Notes: generated by a model from the sequence alone, not told the origin. A DNA stretch of 64,000 nt from Planococcus sp. ISL-109 (GCF_018613655.1 NZ_JAGGPW010000001.1:52800-116799), one strand, 5' to 3'. Positions 32,821 to 42,396 are shown, counted from the first letter of the stretch. Made by a program: numbers and translations.

Positions 32821-34890
32821 TCACCCTTTCAGCAATTTCGCGTTGATTGCAACGATGATCGTGCTCAAGCTCATGAACACTGCGCCGACCGCCGGGCTGA
32901 TGATGATGCCCCACGGTGCCAAGACGCCGGCAGCTAACGGAATCGCGAAAATATTATAGCCGGTCGCCCACCATAAGTTTTGGACCATTTTGCGGTAAGT
33001 CTTTTTCGACAAATCGATGAGCGCGACGACGTCATTCGGATTGCTCTTGACTAGGACAATATCCGCCGTTTCCATCGCAACGTCGGTGCCGGCTCCGATC
33101 GCGATGCCAAGGTCCGCCGTTGCAAGTGCCGGTGCGTCGTTTACGCCGTCACCGGTCATGGCGACGCGCCATCCCTTTTCTTTGATTTTGTTGATTTGTT
33201 TGGCCTTATCATCGGGCAGAACTTCCGCGTACACTTCCTCGATGCCGAGCTGTGCGGCGACCCAGTTGGCGACTTTCTCGTTGTCGCCCGTCAGCATGAT
33301 CGAATGGATGCCTTTTGCCTTTAGTGCGGCGACCGCCTGTTTCGCCGTGTCCCGCACCATATCGGCGAGCGCGATCATGCCGGCCAGTTTATCGTCGACC
33401 AGTACAAAGACCACTGTTTTGCCTTGTTCGGAAAGCTCGTTGAACATGTCTTCGTCAAAAGGCAAGTTTTCGCCTTTGACATAGCCTGGGCTGACGGCAT
33501 TGATTTTCCGGCCGTTCACTTGCCCCTCGATGCCTTTGCCGGTGATCGACTGGAAATCCTCCACTTTGTCGATCGGCAAGTTTTGCTCTTTTGCCGACTT
33601 CACGATACCTGTCGCAATCGGATGCTCGGAGTTTTGTTCGATCGCGGCCGCCATCTGCAACACTTCATTATCTGTGAAGCCGGGGCTTGCGACGATGTCC
33701 GTGACACCGAACTCACCCTTGGTCAGCGTTCCGGTCTTGTCGAAGACGACCGCATTGAGATTGCGTGCGCCTTCAAAGTTCGTGCGGTTGCGGATCAATA
33801 GGCCTTGCTTCGCCGAAATCGACGTGGACACTGCAACGACGAGCGGTGCCGCAAGCCCGAGCGCATGCGGACAGGTGATGACCATGACCGTCACCATGCG
33901 CTCGATGGCGATATCGAACGCATAACCGAGCGCGAGCCAGACGATCAAGGTGCTGAATCCGGCGACGAGCGCCAGGTAAAACAGCCATTTCGCCGCGCGG
34001 TTCGTCAAATCCTGCGTTTTGGATCTCGACTCCTGGGCTTCTTTGACCATCGTGATGACTTGGGACAAATACGAATCTTCCCCGGTTTTCTCGACTTCCA
34101 CGACGAGCGAGCCTTCTTTGTTGACCGACCCGCCGATGACCGCGTCGCCATCTTCTTTTTCAATCGGGATCGATTCACCCGTCAGCATCGACTCATCAAT
34201 AGCCGACCTGCCTTCGACAATGACACCGTCTACTGGAATCTTCTCACCCGGCTTGACCAATACCCAGTCTTTGTTGCGGATCTCGGATAGCGGCACGTCG
34301 TAGACTTGATTGTCTTCGGCGAGTTTATGCGCTTCGCTCGGCATCAATTTGACGAGTTGCTCGAGTGCGTTCGAGGCGCCCATGATCGAGCGCATTTCGA
34401 TCCAATGCCCAAGCAGCATGATGACGACCAAGGTCGCCAATTCCCAGTACAGTTGATTGCCGTCCCAGCCGAACACGACGACGGTACTGTAGCCGTACGC
34501 GATGGAAATCGCCAAGGCGATCAAGGTCATCATGCCCGGCGTCTTGTCTTTCAACTCTTTGATGCCGCCTACGAGAAACGGCCAACCGCCGTAGAAAAAG
34601 ACGATCGTCGACAGCGCGAACAAAATATACATGTCGTTCGCGAAACGCCAGTCAACTCCCAGGAAATGCTGGATCATCGGCGACAGCGCCAAGATCGGGA
34701 TGGTCAGGACCAGGGAGATGAAAAAGCGCTTCTTGAAATCCTGGACCATCTCTTCGTGGTGGCCGTGGCCGTGATGCTGGTGGCTGTCGTGGCCGTCTGG
34801 TTTTTGCGCGCTTGAGTCATGTGCATGCGACTCCCCGTGATGGTCGTGCTCATGATGCTGATCGGCTTTCGTTTCGTCATGCTTTGCCAT
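32821..34890 (-). CDS. copB: Copper-translocating P1B-type ATPase, CopB group
   Basis: 689 residues. The N-terminus (1-46) is His-rich ([14 protein letters not shown]) instead of an HMA domain. TGES at 237-240, the membrane metal site CPH at 340-342 (diagnostic of the CopB/P1B-3 group), phosphorylation site DKTGT at 384-388, and the [10 protein letters not shown] hinge near 590. It pumps copper (or silver) out of the cytoplasm using ATP. AGAGGTG ribosome binding site. It lies next to a two-component system and near a multicopper oxidase, forming a copper-resistance island. A direct repeat at its promoter suggests control by the adjacent response regulator. Confidence 0.95.
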   Translation of the reverse strand: MAKHDETKADQHHEHDHHGESHAHDSSAQKPDGHDSHQHHGHGHHEEMVQDFKKRFFISLVLTIPILALSPMIQHFLGVDWRFANDMYILFALSTIVFFYGGWPFLVGGIKELKDKTPGMMTLIALAISIAYGYSTVVVFGWDGNQLYWELATLVVIMLLGHWIEMRSIMGASNALEQLVKLMPSEAHKLAEDNQVYDVPLSEIRNKDWVLVKPGEKIPVDGVIVEGRSAIDESMLTGESIPIEKEDGDAVIGGSVNKEGSLVVEVEKTGEDSYLSQVITMVKEAQESRSKTQDLTNRAAKWLFYLALVAGFSTLIVWLALGYAFDIAIERMVTVMVITCPHALGLAAPLVVAVSTSISAKQGLLIRNRTNFEGARNLNAVVFDKTGTLTKGEFGVTDIVASPGFTDNEVLQMAAAIEQNSEHPIATGIVKSAKEQNLPIDKVEDFQSITGKGIEGQVNGRKINAVSPGYVKGENLPFDEDMFNELSEQGKTVVFVLVDDKLAGMIALADMVRDTAKQAVAALKAKGIHSIMLTGDNEKVANWVAAQLGIEEVYAEVLPDDKAKQINKIKEKGWRVAMTGDGVNDAPALATADLGIAIGAGTDVAMETADIVLVKSNPNDVVALIDLSKKTYRKMVQNLWWATGYNIFAIPLAAGVLAPWGIIISPAVGAVFMSLSTIIVAINAKLLKG

Positions 34891-34932
34891 TGCGTCTCAC
34901 CTCTTAACAAATTCTTTGTGTTACTTTTTTCC

Positions 34933-34969
34933 AGTATAGAAAAAAATTATCGAGAAATTGTCGAGAAAT
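34933..34969 (-). promoter_or_regulatory. copB promoter with 11-bp direct repeat
   Basis: Minus-strand ATTTCTCGA occurs twice, 11 bp apart (plus 34950-34958 and 34961-34969), ending 11 bp upstream of a TATACT -10 (plus 34933-34938). This is the spacing of an OmpR-family activator site that replaces the -35 box. Confidence 0.55.
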
Positions 34970-34988
34970 CCATATATTTTCACCTGTC

Positions 34989-35111
34989 GATATTCCGAAA
35001 AACTACTGCGCTTGCCGCGGGCGAGCGCCAAGCCTCCTCAGTCGCTATGCGACTTGCGGGGTCTCGGCTGTCTCGCTTTCCCGCAGGCGTCTCCGTAGTT
35101 TTTCTACATAT
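34989..35111. repeat. Family C repeat, copy 2
   Basis: GATATTCCGAAAAACTACTG at left, CGTAGTTTTTCTACATATC at right. Both outer arms are altered together compared with copy 1 (ACTAC/GTAGT instead of ACCGC/GCAGT), keeping complementarity. Sits between copB and the two-component genes. Confidence 0.8.
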
Positions 35112-35151
35112 CTCTTATAACCAACTCAAATTCTTTTCGATTTATTAAATC

Positions 35152-35197
35152 AAAGAACCCGCCATCCAGATTTCTTACGGACGGCGGGTTCTTTTTT
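35152..35197. terminator. Terminator at end of two-component operon
   Basis: AAAGAACCCGCC-a-TCC pairs with GGACGGCGGGTTCTTT, followed on plus by a T-run; on minus the RNA continues TTTGATTT. Next to the response-regulator stop codon. Confidence 0.75.
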
Positions 35198-35872
35198 TTA
35201 GTCGGCTTCGTTTATCCATTTATAGCCGAGCCCCCACACCGTCAGGAAGTGTTTGTCTACGGGAAAGCCGGATTGGCGGATTTTTTCTCTAACATTGCGC
35301 ACGTGCGAATCGATTGTGCGGCCTTCGGTTTCCGAGTTGTATCCCCAAATGAGCTCGATCAATTGTTCGCGTGTGAATACTTTTTTCGGATGCTTCAACA
35401 GCTGGCCGACCATGAAGAATTCTTTCGGCGTCAGCTTGATCGGGATGTTGCGATAGCTCAGTTCAAAGCGTTCTTCGTCCCACTTCAGCCCGTCAACTTC
35501 GATGAGGTTTTTCGACGTCCTCCTGAGCAGCGCTTCGATGCGTGCGAGCAGTTCTGCTTCATTGAACGGCTTGGTGATGTAATCGTCGGCGCCCAGTTTC
35601 AAGCCTTTGACGATGTCTTCTTGCTGCTCACGCGCCGTCAACATAATGATCGGAACGTCGGAAAAGCTGCGGATTTTCGTGCACAGTTCCCAGCCGCTGA
35701 CGTCCGGCATCATAATATCGAGCAGCACGAGGTCAAATGGGTTCTGGTTGAGCTGATAGAGCGCTTCTTTCGCGCCTTGTGCTTTTGCGCAGTGGTAGTT
35801 GTGCGGCGTTAAATACAAAGCGAGCAGATCGAGCATGCGTTGTTCGTCGTCAACTAACAGGATTTTGTGCAC
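35198..35872 (-). CDS. OmpR-family response regulator of the copper locus
   Basis: 224 residues. Receiver domain with acidic pocket ED-type residues in LLVDDEQRML, phospho-acceptor Asp in DLVLLDIMMPDVSG (about 53), Thr in IIMLTARE and Lys in DDYITKPFNE; then the winged-helix domain (about 128-222) with LTPKEFFMVGQLLKHPKKVF and GRTIDSHVRNVREKI. Its gene overlaps the kinase gene by 23 bp. Given its neighbours it probably senses envelope copper or metal stress and activates copB and perhaps the oxidase operon; this is inference from context. Confidence 0.92.
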   Translation of the reverse strand: MHKILLVDDEQRMLDLLALYLTPHNYHCAKAQGAKEALYQLNQNPFDLVLLDIMMPDVSGWELCTKIRSFSDVPIIMLTAREQQEDIVKGLKLGADDYITKPFNEAELLARIEALLRRTSKNLIEVDGLKWDEERFELSYRNIPIKLTPKEFFMVGQLLKHPKKVFTREQLIELIWGYNSETEGRTIDSHVRNVREKIRQSGFPVDKHFLTVWGLGYKWINEAD

Positions 35873-37253
35873 GAGCTTCCCTCCTTTTCAGTGTAATCGT
35901 CACAGTGGTCCCCGCACCCGGCGCACTTTCAATCGCAATACGGCCGCCGTGCGATTCGACAATCTCTTTAGCGATCGCCAGGCCCAATCCGCTCCCACCA
36001 GATTGACGGGAGCGCGATTTGTCGACGCGGTACAAGCGCTCGAAGACAAACGGCAGATCTTCTTGTGGTATGCCTTCGCCTTGGTCGGTGATGCGGATGG
36101 TGATCGTCTCTTCGTCTTGTTGGCCTTGCAAGATGACTGCCGTATGTTGTTTTGAATGCTTGCGGGCATTATCGAGTATGTTCAGCAGCACTTGCTGGAA
36201 CCGTTCCGGATCGATGTATGCGGTGATGTTCGGCTCGCACCGGACGGAAATGGCAATTTGTTTGTCATTGAACGCCGGACGTACGAGCCCGATGACCGAC
36301 TGGAACAAGGAATCGAGCGGCACCTGTTCTTTTCGGATGGAAAACTGGTTATGGTCGAGCTGTGCGAGTTCGAATAATTGCCCGATCAGTTTCGTCAGAT
36401 GGATGGTTTCTTCCTGGATGATCGCCAAATATTCTTTTTGTTGTTGCTCTGAAATGCCTGGGCGGCTTGCAATGTCGGCGTAGCCTTTAATATACGTCAG
36501 CGGTGTGCGCAGCTCGTGGGAGATGCTCGCCAGAAAATCGTTGCGCTCGTGCTTTAATCGGTCGAGGTCTGTGGACAGCCGGTTGATGGCATTCGCCAGC
36601 CCGCCAAGTTCATCTTTGCGTTCGATATTGAGTGACACTTCGCTCGTTCCTGTGCTCATTTGCTCGGTCGCTCGTTTCATGTGGATGAGCGGCAAGGTGA
36701 TAAAGCGCGTCAGGAAGAAAATGGTGATGATGGTCAATACGAGTGTGATGAGCCCGCTGATGAGGAATTGGTTTCTTAGCCGGTCGACCATCTGCTTGAT
36801 TTGATTGGATTCGGCGAACATGAAGACGTGTCCCATATGCTCTTCTCCAATGGTAATCGGGCTGTCGGTGGCGATAAAGCGTTTTTCGTTCCAGCGCTCT
36901 TCGAGAATCTCGCCGCTGCGCGGGATGTCATCGTAATCGGTGTGCTGGAGCACATCCAGCATTTCCGGTTCGATCGTATCGGAATGGGTCAGTTCGTTGC
37001 CGGCCGCATCGGTGATGATGACGACAAAGTCGGAGGCAGATTCCATCATCGCGACGTGGGACAAAGTCGATGCGTCAAAGCTGTCTTCGAGTACTTCGCT
37101 ATGGGTATTGCCGCGCGCCAATAAGTTCGACACCACTTCGTCCACGCGTTCGTTGACGTAGGTGACGTACAGTGTCGCAAACAAGAACACTTCGATGCTG
37201 ACGATGAAGACAAAAAACAATAATCCGATTTTCAATGCCAGTTTGTTGAACAT
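35850..37253 (-). CDS. Sensor histidine kinase of the copper locus
   Basis: 467 residues. Membrane segments at about 8-30 and 160-185 enclose an extracellular sensor domain; HAMP follows (LPLIHMKRATEQMSTGTSEV), then the dimerisation His in FLASISHELRTPLTYIKGYA (about 250) and the ATPase with N box LNILDNARKHSKQH, G1 ITDQGEGIPQEDLP and G2 GGSGLGLAIAKEI. The extracellular domain has no obvious His/Met copper site, so the signal is not certain. Divergent from the lipoprotein-oxidase operon. Confidence 0.93.
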   Translation of the reverse strand: MFNKLALKIGLLFFVFIVSIEVFLFATLYVTYVNERVDEVVSNLLARGNTHSEVLEDSFDASTLSHVAMMESASDFVVIITDAAGNELTHSDTIEPEMLDVLQHTDYDDIPRSGEILEERWNEKRFIATDSPITIGEEHMGHVFMFAESNQIKQMVDRLRNQFLISGLITLVLTIITIFFLTRFITLPLIHMKRATEQMSTGTSEVSLNIERKDELGGLANAINRLSTDLDRLKHERNDFLASISHELRTPLTYIKGYADIASRPGISEQQQKEYLAIIQEETIHLTKLIGQLFELAQLDHNQFSIRKEQVPLDSLFQSVIGLVRPAFNDKQIAISVRCEPNITAYIDPERFQQVLLNILDNARKHSKQHTAVILQGQQDEETITIRITDQGEGIPQEDLPFVFERLYRVDKSRSRQSGGSGLGLAIAKEIVESHGGRIAIESAPGAGTTVTITLKRREARAQNPVS

Positions 37254-37671
37254 AGGCTCCCTCTTTCAATGCGTCGGCCAAATTGGTATAGCCTGCACTT
37301 CGTCTGTTGTATCTTCTTGCTGATGTTCGTCATGTCCTGCTTTTTTAACGAAAGATAGCTTTCTTACTAGTTTATCGGAAAAGTTTCGATTTTCTGTGCA
37401 CTTCCGCTGAAATTCAGATTAAAGACCTCATTTGAACGCATTACTTTAAAACTGTCACGCTTCCTGCACAGAATTTGCATTAGTTGGGGGTAGGTTAATA
37501 AGTAAGCTGGACTTTTTGAGTGTTTGTCTAGGTATTCCGCAAAATAGCTATGCTTGCCGCGGGCGAGCGCTGAGCCGCTCAGTAGTTTCCATTGAGCTAA
37601 TAAAGCGATTAGCAATAGAATTTATTCACTCAAAGGTTCTAAAGATAATTCAGAGAAAAGAGGGGTTCAAG
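37254..37671. promoter_or_regulatory. Divergent intergenic region, copper locus, with half a family C repeat
   Basis: Separates the histidine kinase (minus) from the DUF1541 lipoprotein gene (plus). Contains an ATCGGAAAAGTTTCGAT palindrome at about 37375 and the left half of a family C repeat at 37531-37590. Promoters are expected here but none is clear. Confidence 0.45.
37531..37590. repeat. Family C repeat, copy 3 (left half only)
   Basis: GGTATTCCGCAAAATAGCTA then GCCGCGGGCGAGCGCTGAGC, followed by unrelated sequence; the right arm is missing. Confidence 0.7.
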
Positions 37672-38295
37672 ATGGCGAAGAATAAATTGATGATGTCGGC
37701 TTTGTCGGTGGTTGCGGCCGTTGCGTTGGGTGCTTGTAATGCAAACGATACAGCGAATGATATGAACGAGCAAATGGAAGACAATATGGGCCAGGATGCA
37801 GATGACATGTATGATCAAATGGATGAGTTCATGGATGATGAAGATGGCCATATGGGAATGGACCACTCCGGTTCCGGGGAAGTTCCGGATAATTTGCAAG
37901 AAGCACAAAACCCAACTTATGAAGTCGGAAGCCAAGCCATTATCGAGACGGACCATATGCAAGGCATGATGGGTGCGGAGGCGACCATTGCCGGTGCTTA
38001 TGACACGACTGTTTACGCGGTCAGCTATACGCCTGAGGACGGCGGAGATCCGATACGCAACCATAAATGGGTCATCCACGAAGAACTGGAAGACGCGGGA
38101 GGTCAGCCGTTCGCAGCCGGAGATGAAGTGGTGCTTGACGCTGATCATATGCAAGGCATGGACGGCGCCACGGCGACTGTCGATTCCGCACAACAGACGA
38201 CCGTTTATATGGTCGATTTCGACATGATGGGCGGCGGAGACCGCGTCATGAACCACAAATGGGTGACAGAAGATGAGTTGTCGCCGGTCGAGTAA
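37672..38295 (+). CDS. DUF1541 (YdhK/CopL-like) copper-binding lipoprotein
   Basis: 207 residues from ATG 37672 (AGAGGGG upstream). Lipobox LGAC in VVAAVALGACNAND; an acidic, Met/His-rich stretch (MDDEDGHMGMDHSGSGE, about 50-70) and two DUF1541 domains with the repeated pair TDHMQGM...TTVYAVSY / ADHMQGM...TTVYMVDF and NHKWV(I/T)E. In staphylococcal copper islands a DUF1541 lipoprotein (CopL) binds copper at the cell surface. Start of a three-gene plus-strand unit with the DUF305 protein and multicopper oxidase. Confidence 0.88.
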   Translation: MAKNKLMMSALSVVAAVALGACNANDTANDMNEQMEDNMGQDADDMYDQMDEFMDDEDGHMGMDHSGSGEVPDNLQEAQNPTYEVGSQAIIETDHMQGMMGAEATIAGAYDTTVYAVSYTPEDGGDPIRNHKWVIHEELEDAGGQPFAAGDEVVLDADHMQGMDGATATVDSAQQTTVYMVDFDMMGGGDRVMNHKWVTEDELSPVE

Positions 38296-38347
38296 CATAA
38301 CGCAAGCAATTGCTCTAAAATGACAAACTGCCAAAGGAGAGAAGAAG

Positions 38348-38800
38348 ATGAATAATTATCTTAAGTTTGGGATCATGATCGGTACGTCGACATTCTTGAT
38401 GTACTGGCTGATGTATTTGAACGTTTTTCAGTTTGACCACGTCACGTTCAGCGAAACGAGACTCTACATGGCACTGATCATGGGTTCGGTCATGGCGATT
38501 GTCATGCTGCTGTTCATGTGGCCGATGTATAAGAACAAGAAAGTGAATGTCGTCATACTGGCGAGCAGTGCGCTGATTTTCGCACTGTCGTTATGGCTCG
38601 TGCGCAGCCAGATTTTGATTGAAGATGAAGGCTGGATGAAAGCGATGATCCCCCACCATTCGATCGCCATTTTGACGAGCGAACGCGCGAACATTACCGA
38701 TCCGCGCGTGCGGGAACTGGCTGACAAAATCATCCAAGCGCAACGCGAAGAAATCGCAGAAATGGAAAGGCTTATTGAAGACTTGGAGGATGAGGAATAA
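38348..38800 (+). CDS. DUF305-type membrane protein
   Basis: 150 residues. Three or four membrane segments (for example FGIMIGTSTFLMYWLMYLNV, LIMGSVMAIVMLLFMWPMY), then the DUF305 signature MKAMIPHHSIAILTSERANI and a C-terminal helix EEIAEMERLIEDLE. DUF305 proteins often accompany copper and silver resistance genes; the MIPHH motif may bind metal. Ribosome binding site GGAGAG. Second gene of the copper plus-strand unit. Confidence 0.88.
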   Translation: MNNYLKFGIMIGTSTFLMYWLMYLNVFQFDHVTFSETRLYMALIMGSVMAIVMLLFMWPMYKNKKVNVVILASSALIFALSLWLVRSQILIEDEGWMKAMIPHHSIAILTSERANITDPRVRELADKIIQAQREEIAEMERLIEDLEDEE

Positions 38801-38887
38801 TTCTTCTTGTGCTAACGAAAAAGATAACGGTGAGCCTGCCTGGCCACGAATTTACGAAAATACCGTACTTGAAGGAAGCGATGGAAA

Positions 38888-40405
38888 ATGAAAAAAATCA
38901 TGTTGACCTCATTCACTCTAAGCTTGGTGTTAATAGGCTGCAGCGACACGGAAAGCGATCGACAATCACAGGATTCACCGATGAATAACAATCACATGCG
39001 CGGCGAAGACAATGATAACCGGGGCATGGGCGGCATGAACAACAGAGGGATGGGCGGCATGATGAATCAGGGGAATATCCCCGCCCTAGAATCCTCTTCA
39101 GGCATAAATGAGCTGATGATCCCCCCTGTATTGGAAAAGCAGCAAGGCGAAGATTTCGATTATGAAGTGACCGCCCAGGAAGGCAGCACCCAGTTTTTCG
39201 CAGGGATTCCGACTGACACTTATGGCTATAACGGCAATTTGTTGGGCCCTACCGTTAGATTGCAAGAAGGCGAAAGCGTCGACGTCAAAATCACCAATGA
39301 TTTGGATGAGCCGACTACATTCCATTGGCACGGTCTTGAAGTGCCAGGCGAAATAGATGGCGGCCCGCACGGAGAAATCCAACCTGGCGACAGCCAGATC
39401 ATCACTTTAGAAGCCGACCAGCCTGCCGCTACACTGTGGTATCATCCGCATGTCCACGGCACGACGGCTGAGCAAGTATTCAAAGGCCTTTCCGGCATGC
39501 TGCTCATTGATGAGGCAGCTGGCTCTGATTCGGAGCTTCCTGATGACTACGGTGTCGATGATATCCCGCTCATTTTCCAGGACCGGCTGTTTGATGAAGA
39601 CCAGCAATTGAACTATAACCGGCTGATGAATTTTGACGGAACGCTGGGCGATATTTCCATGGTCAACGGAACCATCAATCCGAAACTGACCGTCACCAAA
39701 TCTGTCATGCGCTTCCGGCTGTTGAACGGCGCCAATGCCAGAAACTATACATTCCGCTTGAGCAACGGCGCCTCCTTCACACAAATCGCTTCGGACGGCA
39801 GCTTATTGGATGAGGCTGTTGAAACCGATACGCTGACATTAGCCGCTTCGGAGCGCGCGGAAATTGTTATCGATTTTTCAACGATGACTGATGAGGAGTC
39901 TTTAGCCATCCTCAATGACGAAGGCGCGGAATTGCTGCCGTTTGATGTAGTTCTCGATGATTCCCCTGCCGGTTCGACTGAGATGCGGACAGTTGATGAG
40001 CCGTTCCTGAGCGAACAGGAAAAAGCGATGCCTGTCACCAAGGAAATCGAGCTATTCGGCATGGCGGACATGGTGACGATCAACGGCAAGAAATTCGATA
40101 TGGACCGCATCGATCTGCGCCAGGAACGAGGCGTCACGGAAGTATGGGAAGTGTATAATAGGCCGGATATGATGGGCGGCATGATCCACCCCTTCCATAT
40201 TCACGGCACCCAATTCAAAATCATTTCGCGTGACGGCAAAGAGACGGAGCCGAACGAGCAAGGCTTGAAAGACAGCGTGCTGGTCGAACCCGATGAACGG
40301 GTGAAATTGCTCGTGACGTTCCCTGAAGAAGGCATCTTCGTTTTCCATTGCCATATTCTCGAACATGAAGACAACGGCATGATGGGGCAAGTTGAAGTGT
40401 ATTAG
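38888..40405 (+). CDS. Multicopper oxidase (CueO/CotA-like), lipoprotein-type
   Basis: 505 residues. Signal ends in lipobox LIGC; a Met/Asn/Gly-rich linker (NRGMGGMNNRGMGGMM) follows. Copper sites: HWHG in TTFHWHGLEV, HPHVHG in TLWYHPHVHGTTAEQ, HPFHIHG and the type 1 site HCHILEHEDNGM near the C-terminus; all four His motifs are intact. It would oxidise Cu(I) to the less toxic Cu(II) outside the membrane. Ends at the strong terminator 40411-40453. Third gene of the copper unit. Confidence 0.95.
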   Translation: MKKIMLTSFTLSLVLIGCSDTESDRQSQDSPMNNNHMRGEDNDNRGMGGMNNRGMGGMMNQGNIPALESSSGINELMIPPVLEKQQGEDFDYEVTAQEGSTQFFAGIPTDTYGYNGNLLGPTVRLQEGESVDVKITNDLDEPTTFHWHGLEVPGEIDGGPHGEIQPGDSQIITLEADQPAATLWYHPHVHGTTAEQVFKGLSGMLLIDEAAGSDSELPDDYGVDDIPLIFQDRLFDEDQQLNYNRLMNFDGTLGDISMVNGTINPKLTVTKSVMRFRLLNGANARNYTFRLSNGASFTQIASDGSLLDEAVETDTLTLAASERAEIVIDFSTMTDEESLAILNDEGAELLPFDVVLDDSPAGSTEMRTVDEPFLSEQEKAMPVTKEIELFGMADMVTINGKKFDMDRIDLRQERGVTEVWEVYNRPDMMGGMIHPFHIHGTQFKIISRDGKETEPNEQGLKDSVLVEPDERVKLLVTFPEEGIFVFHCHILEHEDNGMMGQVEVY

Positions 40406-40410
40406 ACATG

Positions 40411-40453
40411 AACAAGGCAGCTAGCGGATTTTCGCTAGCTGCCTTGTTTTTTT
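40411..40453 (+). terminator. Terminator of the copper operon
   Basis: AACAAGGCAGCTAGCG pairs perfectly with CGCTAGCTGCCTTGTT, followed by T7. Confidence 0.95.
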
Positions 40454-40537
40454 ACCGCTCGTTATTATATATGTTGAACCAAAGAAATATCAGTGAATTA
40501 CCACTACTACTTGAACACTAACAATTTGCGAACAAAC

Positions 40538-40754
40538 AGATATGGAGCAAAACTACGGAGACTCCCAAGGGAGCAACGGTTTTCTTGCGAGGTTTGAGCT
40601 AGCGAGAATCGAGCAGCGCTCTTTTCAGCGACAGTCAGCCGAGACCCCGCAGGGAATGAATGAGCGAAGCTTAGCTGAGCGCATTTATTTGCGATGCTCG
40701 AACGCAGTGAGAGTTGAGCAAAGCTTTTCTCGGAGTGGTTTTGCTCCATATCTA
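40538..40754. repeat. Family C repeat, copy 4 (long mosaic)
   Basis: Opens AGATATGGAGCAAAACTACG and closes TTTTGCTCCATATCT, with an outer perfect stem AGATATGGAGCAAAA against TTTTGCTCCATATCT. The interior has GAGACCCCGCAGGGAATGA and the AATGAATGAGCGAAGC module shared with family B copy 2. The strongest outer stem of the family. Confidence 0.8.
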
Positions 40755-40960
40755 CAGTGGAAATTTATTAGTTCAACTTATAATAGAAAAGTAGAGCACT
40801 AGTGACGAAAATGGTACGATATAGAAAATTTACATAGTTTCCACGAGATGCAATGCTCAAAAAAAAAAAAGAAACTTCCGATTTCATATGGCGTTTAGAT
40901 TTCTTATTTCTTCCTCACTTTCCGGCTTTATTCCGTAGAAAAAAAGGAGAGGTGAACCTG

Positions 40961-41782
40961 ATGAAAAGAGCAATCGATTCTGCTCATTCGAAACTTGTAC
41001 AATTCTTTTTAATCACATTGGGTTTTACATGGCTATTTTGGATTCCAGATGGTCTCGGTAAAAGGGGAGTGCTTCCTGATGTCATCTGGACCAATCTCGG
41101 CTTTTTGGGGGCTTGGGGCCCTTTGGTTGCCGCTCTGTTTCTGGTCTATAAAGAGAATGGGAAACAGGGGATTAAAACTTTGTTAAAGAAAGGACTGGAT
41201 TACACCTTCGGGAAGAAATGGTGGGCCATCATCCTTTTACTTTTTCCATTGCTAATATTTATTGCATACCTGATTAGCATTTTCATCGATCAAGTTATTC
41301 CGTCTTCTGAAGCACAAGGTTTGTATTGGTTTTTACCTTTTATCTTCTTCGCCGTTTTGTTAACTAGTGGTCCTTTACAAGAAGAATTTGGCTGGCGGGG
41401 TTATGCCTTGCCGCGCTTACTAGCCAAATATTCCCCCTTTGTGTCTACCTTGATCTTAGGGTTTGTTTGGGCCATCTGGCATCTTCCTCAATTTCTTGTC
41501 CCTTATGAAAAAACCGGCATGTTTTATGTAACGCCGATCTGGTCGTTTATTTTAACTATCATGACAGCGAATTTTGTCTATACCTGGGTGTTCAAACATA
41601 CCAATGGCAGTATTTTAGGGGTCCTCTTATTGCATGCCCAGATGAACTTGTTTTTCTGGATTTTCCCGGTCTTATATACCACTACTGGTTATTTGTGGAT
41701 ACTGGGGCTGTTTTCGTTGGCCGGAGGATTCGTTCTTTTGCTTGACCGAAAGTATTTCTTCAGCAAGCCTCAAAGTCTATAG
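40961..41782 (+). CDS. CPBP-family intramembrane metalloprotease
   Basis: 273 residues from ATG 40961 (AAGGAGAGGTG upstream; the frame begins earlier at 40853). About eight membrane segments. Active-site motifs: EEFGWRGYALPRL (EExxxR), FVWAIWHLPQF (His) and LLHAQMNLFF (His/Asn). CPBP (Abi) proteases resemble eukaryotic CAAX prenyl proteases and in bacteria act on membrane peptides or confer bacteriocin self-immunity. Stands alone; no bacteriocin gene recognised nearby. Confidence 0.9.
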   Translation: MKRAIDSAHSKLVQFFLITLGFTWLFWIPDGLGKRGVLPDVIWTNLGFLGAWGPLVAALFLVYKENGKQGIKTLLKKGLDYTFGKKWWAIILLLFPLLIFIAYLISIFIDQVIPSSEAQGLYWFLPFIFFAVLLTSGPLQEEFGWRGYALPRLLAKYSPFVSTLILGFVWAIWHLPQFLVPYEKTGMFYVTPIWSFILTIMTANFVYTWVFKHTNGSILGVLLLHAQMNLFFWIFPVLYTTTGYLWILGLFSLAGGFVLLLDRKYFFSKPQSL

Positions 41783-41805
41783 TGGCGCCTAATTTCTACT
41801 TATGA

Positions 41806-42180
41806 TTATTCTTCCATTAAACTGAATGTCTCGGTTTGCCCGTCCCATGTGATTTCGACTTGTATAGGCGAGTGCTCTTGAATTATCCCGCAGTCCAAAC
41901 ATCTACCACTGTCGAGTGTCACAACACCATCTTTCGCCGGCATACCTGTAGCGGATTGGCTTTTTAATATTGTGCCGATCGAATAATTGATCATTTCCGG
42001 TGCCGAACCCGCTCCAGTGTAATTGATCGCGCCCTCTACTTGCTGGCTGCCGCTTTTTGCTGCGACCACTTCGTACGTCATGCTCCAGCTTTCGCTGTTT
42101 CCTGAATACTGATGCTTTTCTTCACCTATACAACCGCTTAACACCACGAGCATTATAAACAATAAGTTGAGCTTTTTCAT
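41806..42180 (-). CDS. Small lipoprotein, paralogue of the one at 31040
   Basis: 124 residues from ATG 42180 (GGGGGAG 7 bp upstream). KKLNLLFIMLVVLSGCIGEE with lipobox LSGC; mature part SWSMTYEVVAAKSGSQQVEG, YTGAGSAPEMINYSI, CxxC in GRCLDCGIIQ and ITWDGQTETFSL. Same architecture and length as the gene at 31040, roughly 40 percent identical by eye. Unknown function; surface-anchored. Confidence 0.75.
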   Translation of the reverse strand: MKKLNLLFIMLVVLSGCIGEEKHQYSGNSESWSMTYEVVAAKSGSQQVEGAINYTGAGSAPEMINYSIGTILKSQSATGMPAKDGVVTLDSGRCLDCGIIQEHSPIQVEITWDGQTETFSLMEE

Positions 42181-42204
42181 TCGGCTTCTCCCCCTGAACA
42201 TTTA

Positions 42205-42396
42205 TCAATCCTCTTTTTGTTCCACCCGCCAAGCGATGAACCTCACAATTTCACCGACAAAAAATGCGCCGAGCACCCAAGGGACCAAGCTGTATCCTGC
42301 ACCGTCCGCAAAAATCCCTGCCGCTATTAAAGCGATAACGGCTCCGGCTAAGAATGATAGATGGTACGCTTTATTTTCTTTCAGGTATTCCTTCAT
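42205..42396 (-). CDS. Small two-helix membrane protein (63 aa)
   Basis: From ATG 42396; the longer frame (42516) gives an implausible N-terminus. Two membrane segments LSFLAGAVIALIAAGIFADG and YSLVPWVLGAFFVGEIVRFI, then a charged tail. Ribosome binding site is weak (GGGATGGGC). 24 bp ahead of the lipoprotein gene on the same strand, so possibly co-transcribed with it. No family known. Confidence 0.55.
   Translation of the reverse strand: MKEYLKENKAYHLSFLAGAVIALIAAGIFADGAGYSLVPWVLGAFFVGEIVRFIAWRVEQKED

Noticed and set aside
40507..40802. Frames on both strands
   Set aside because: Entirely within the family C mosaic copy.
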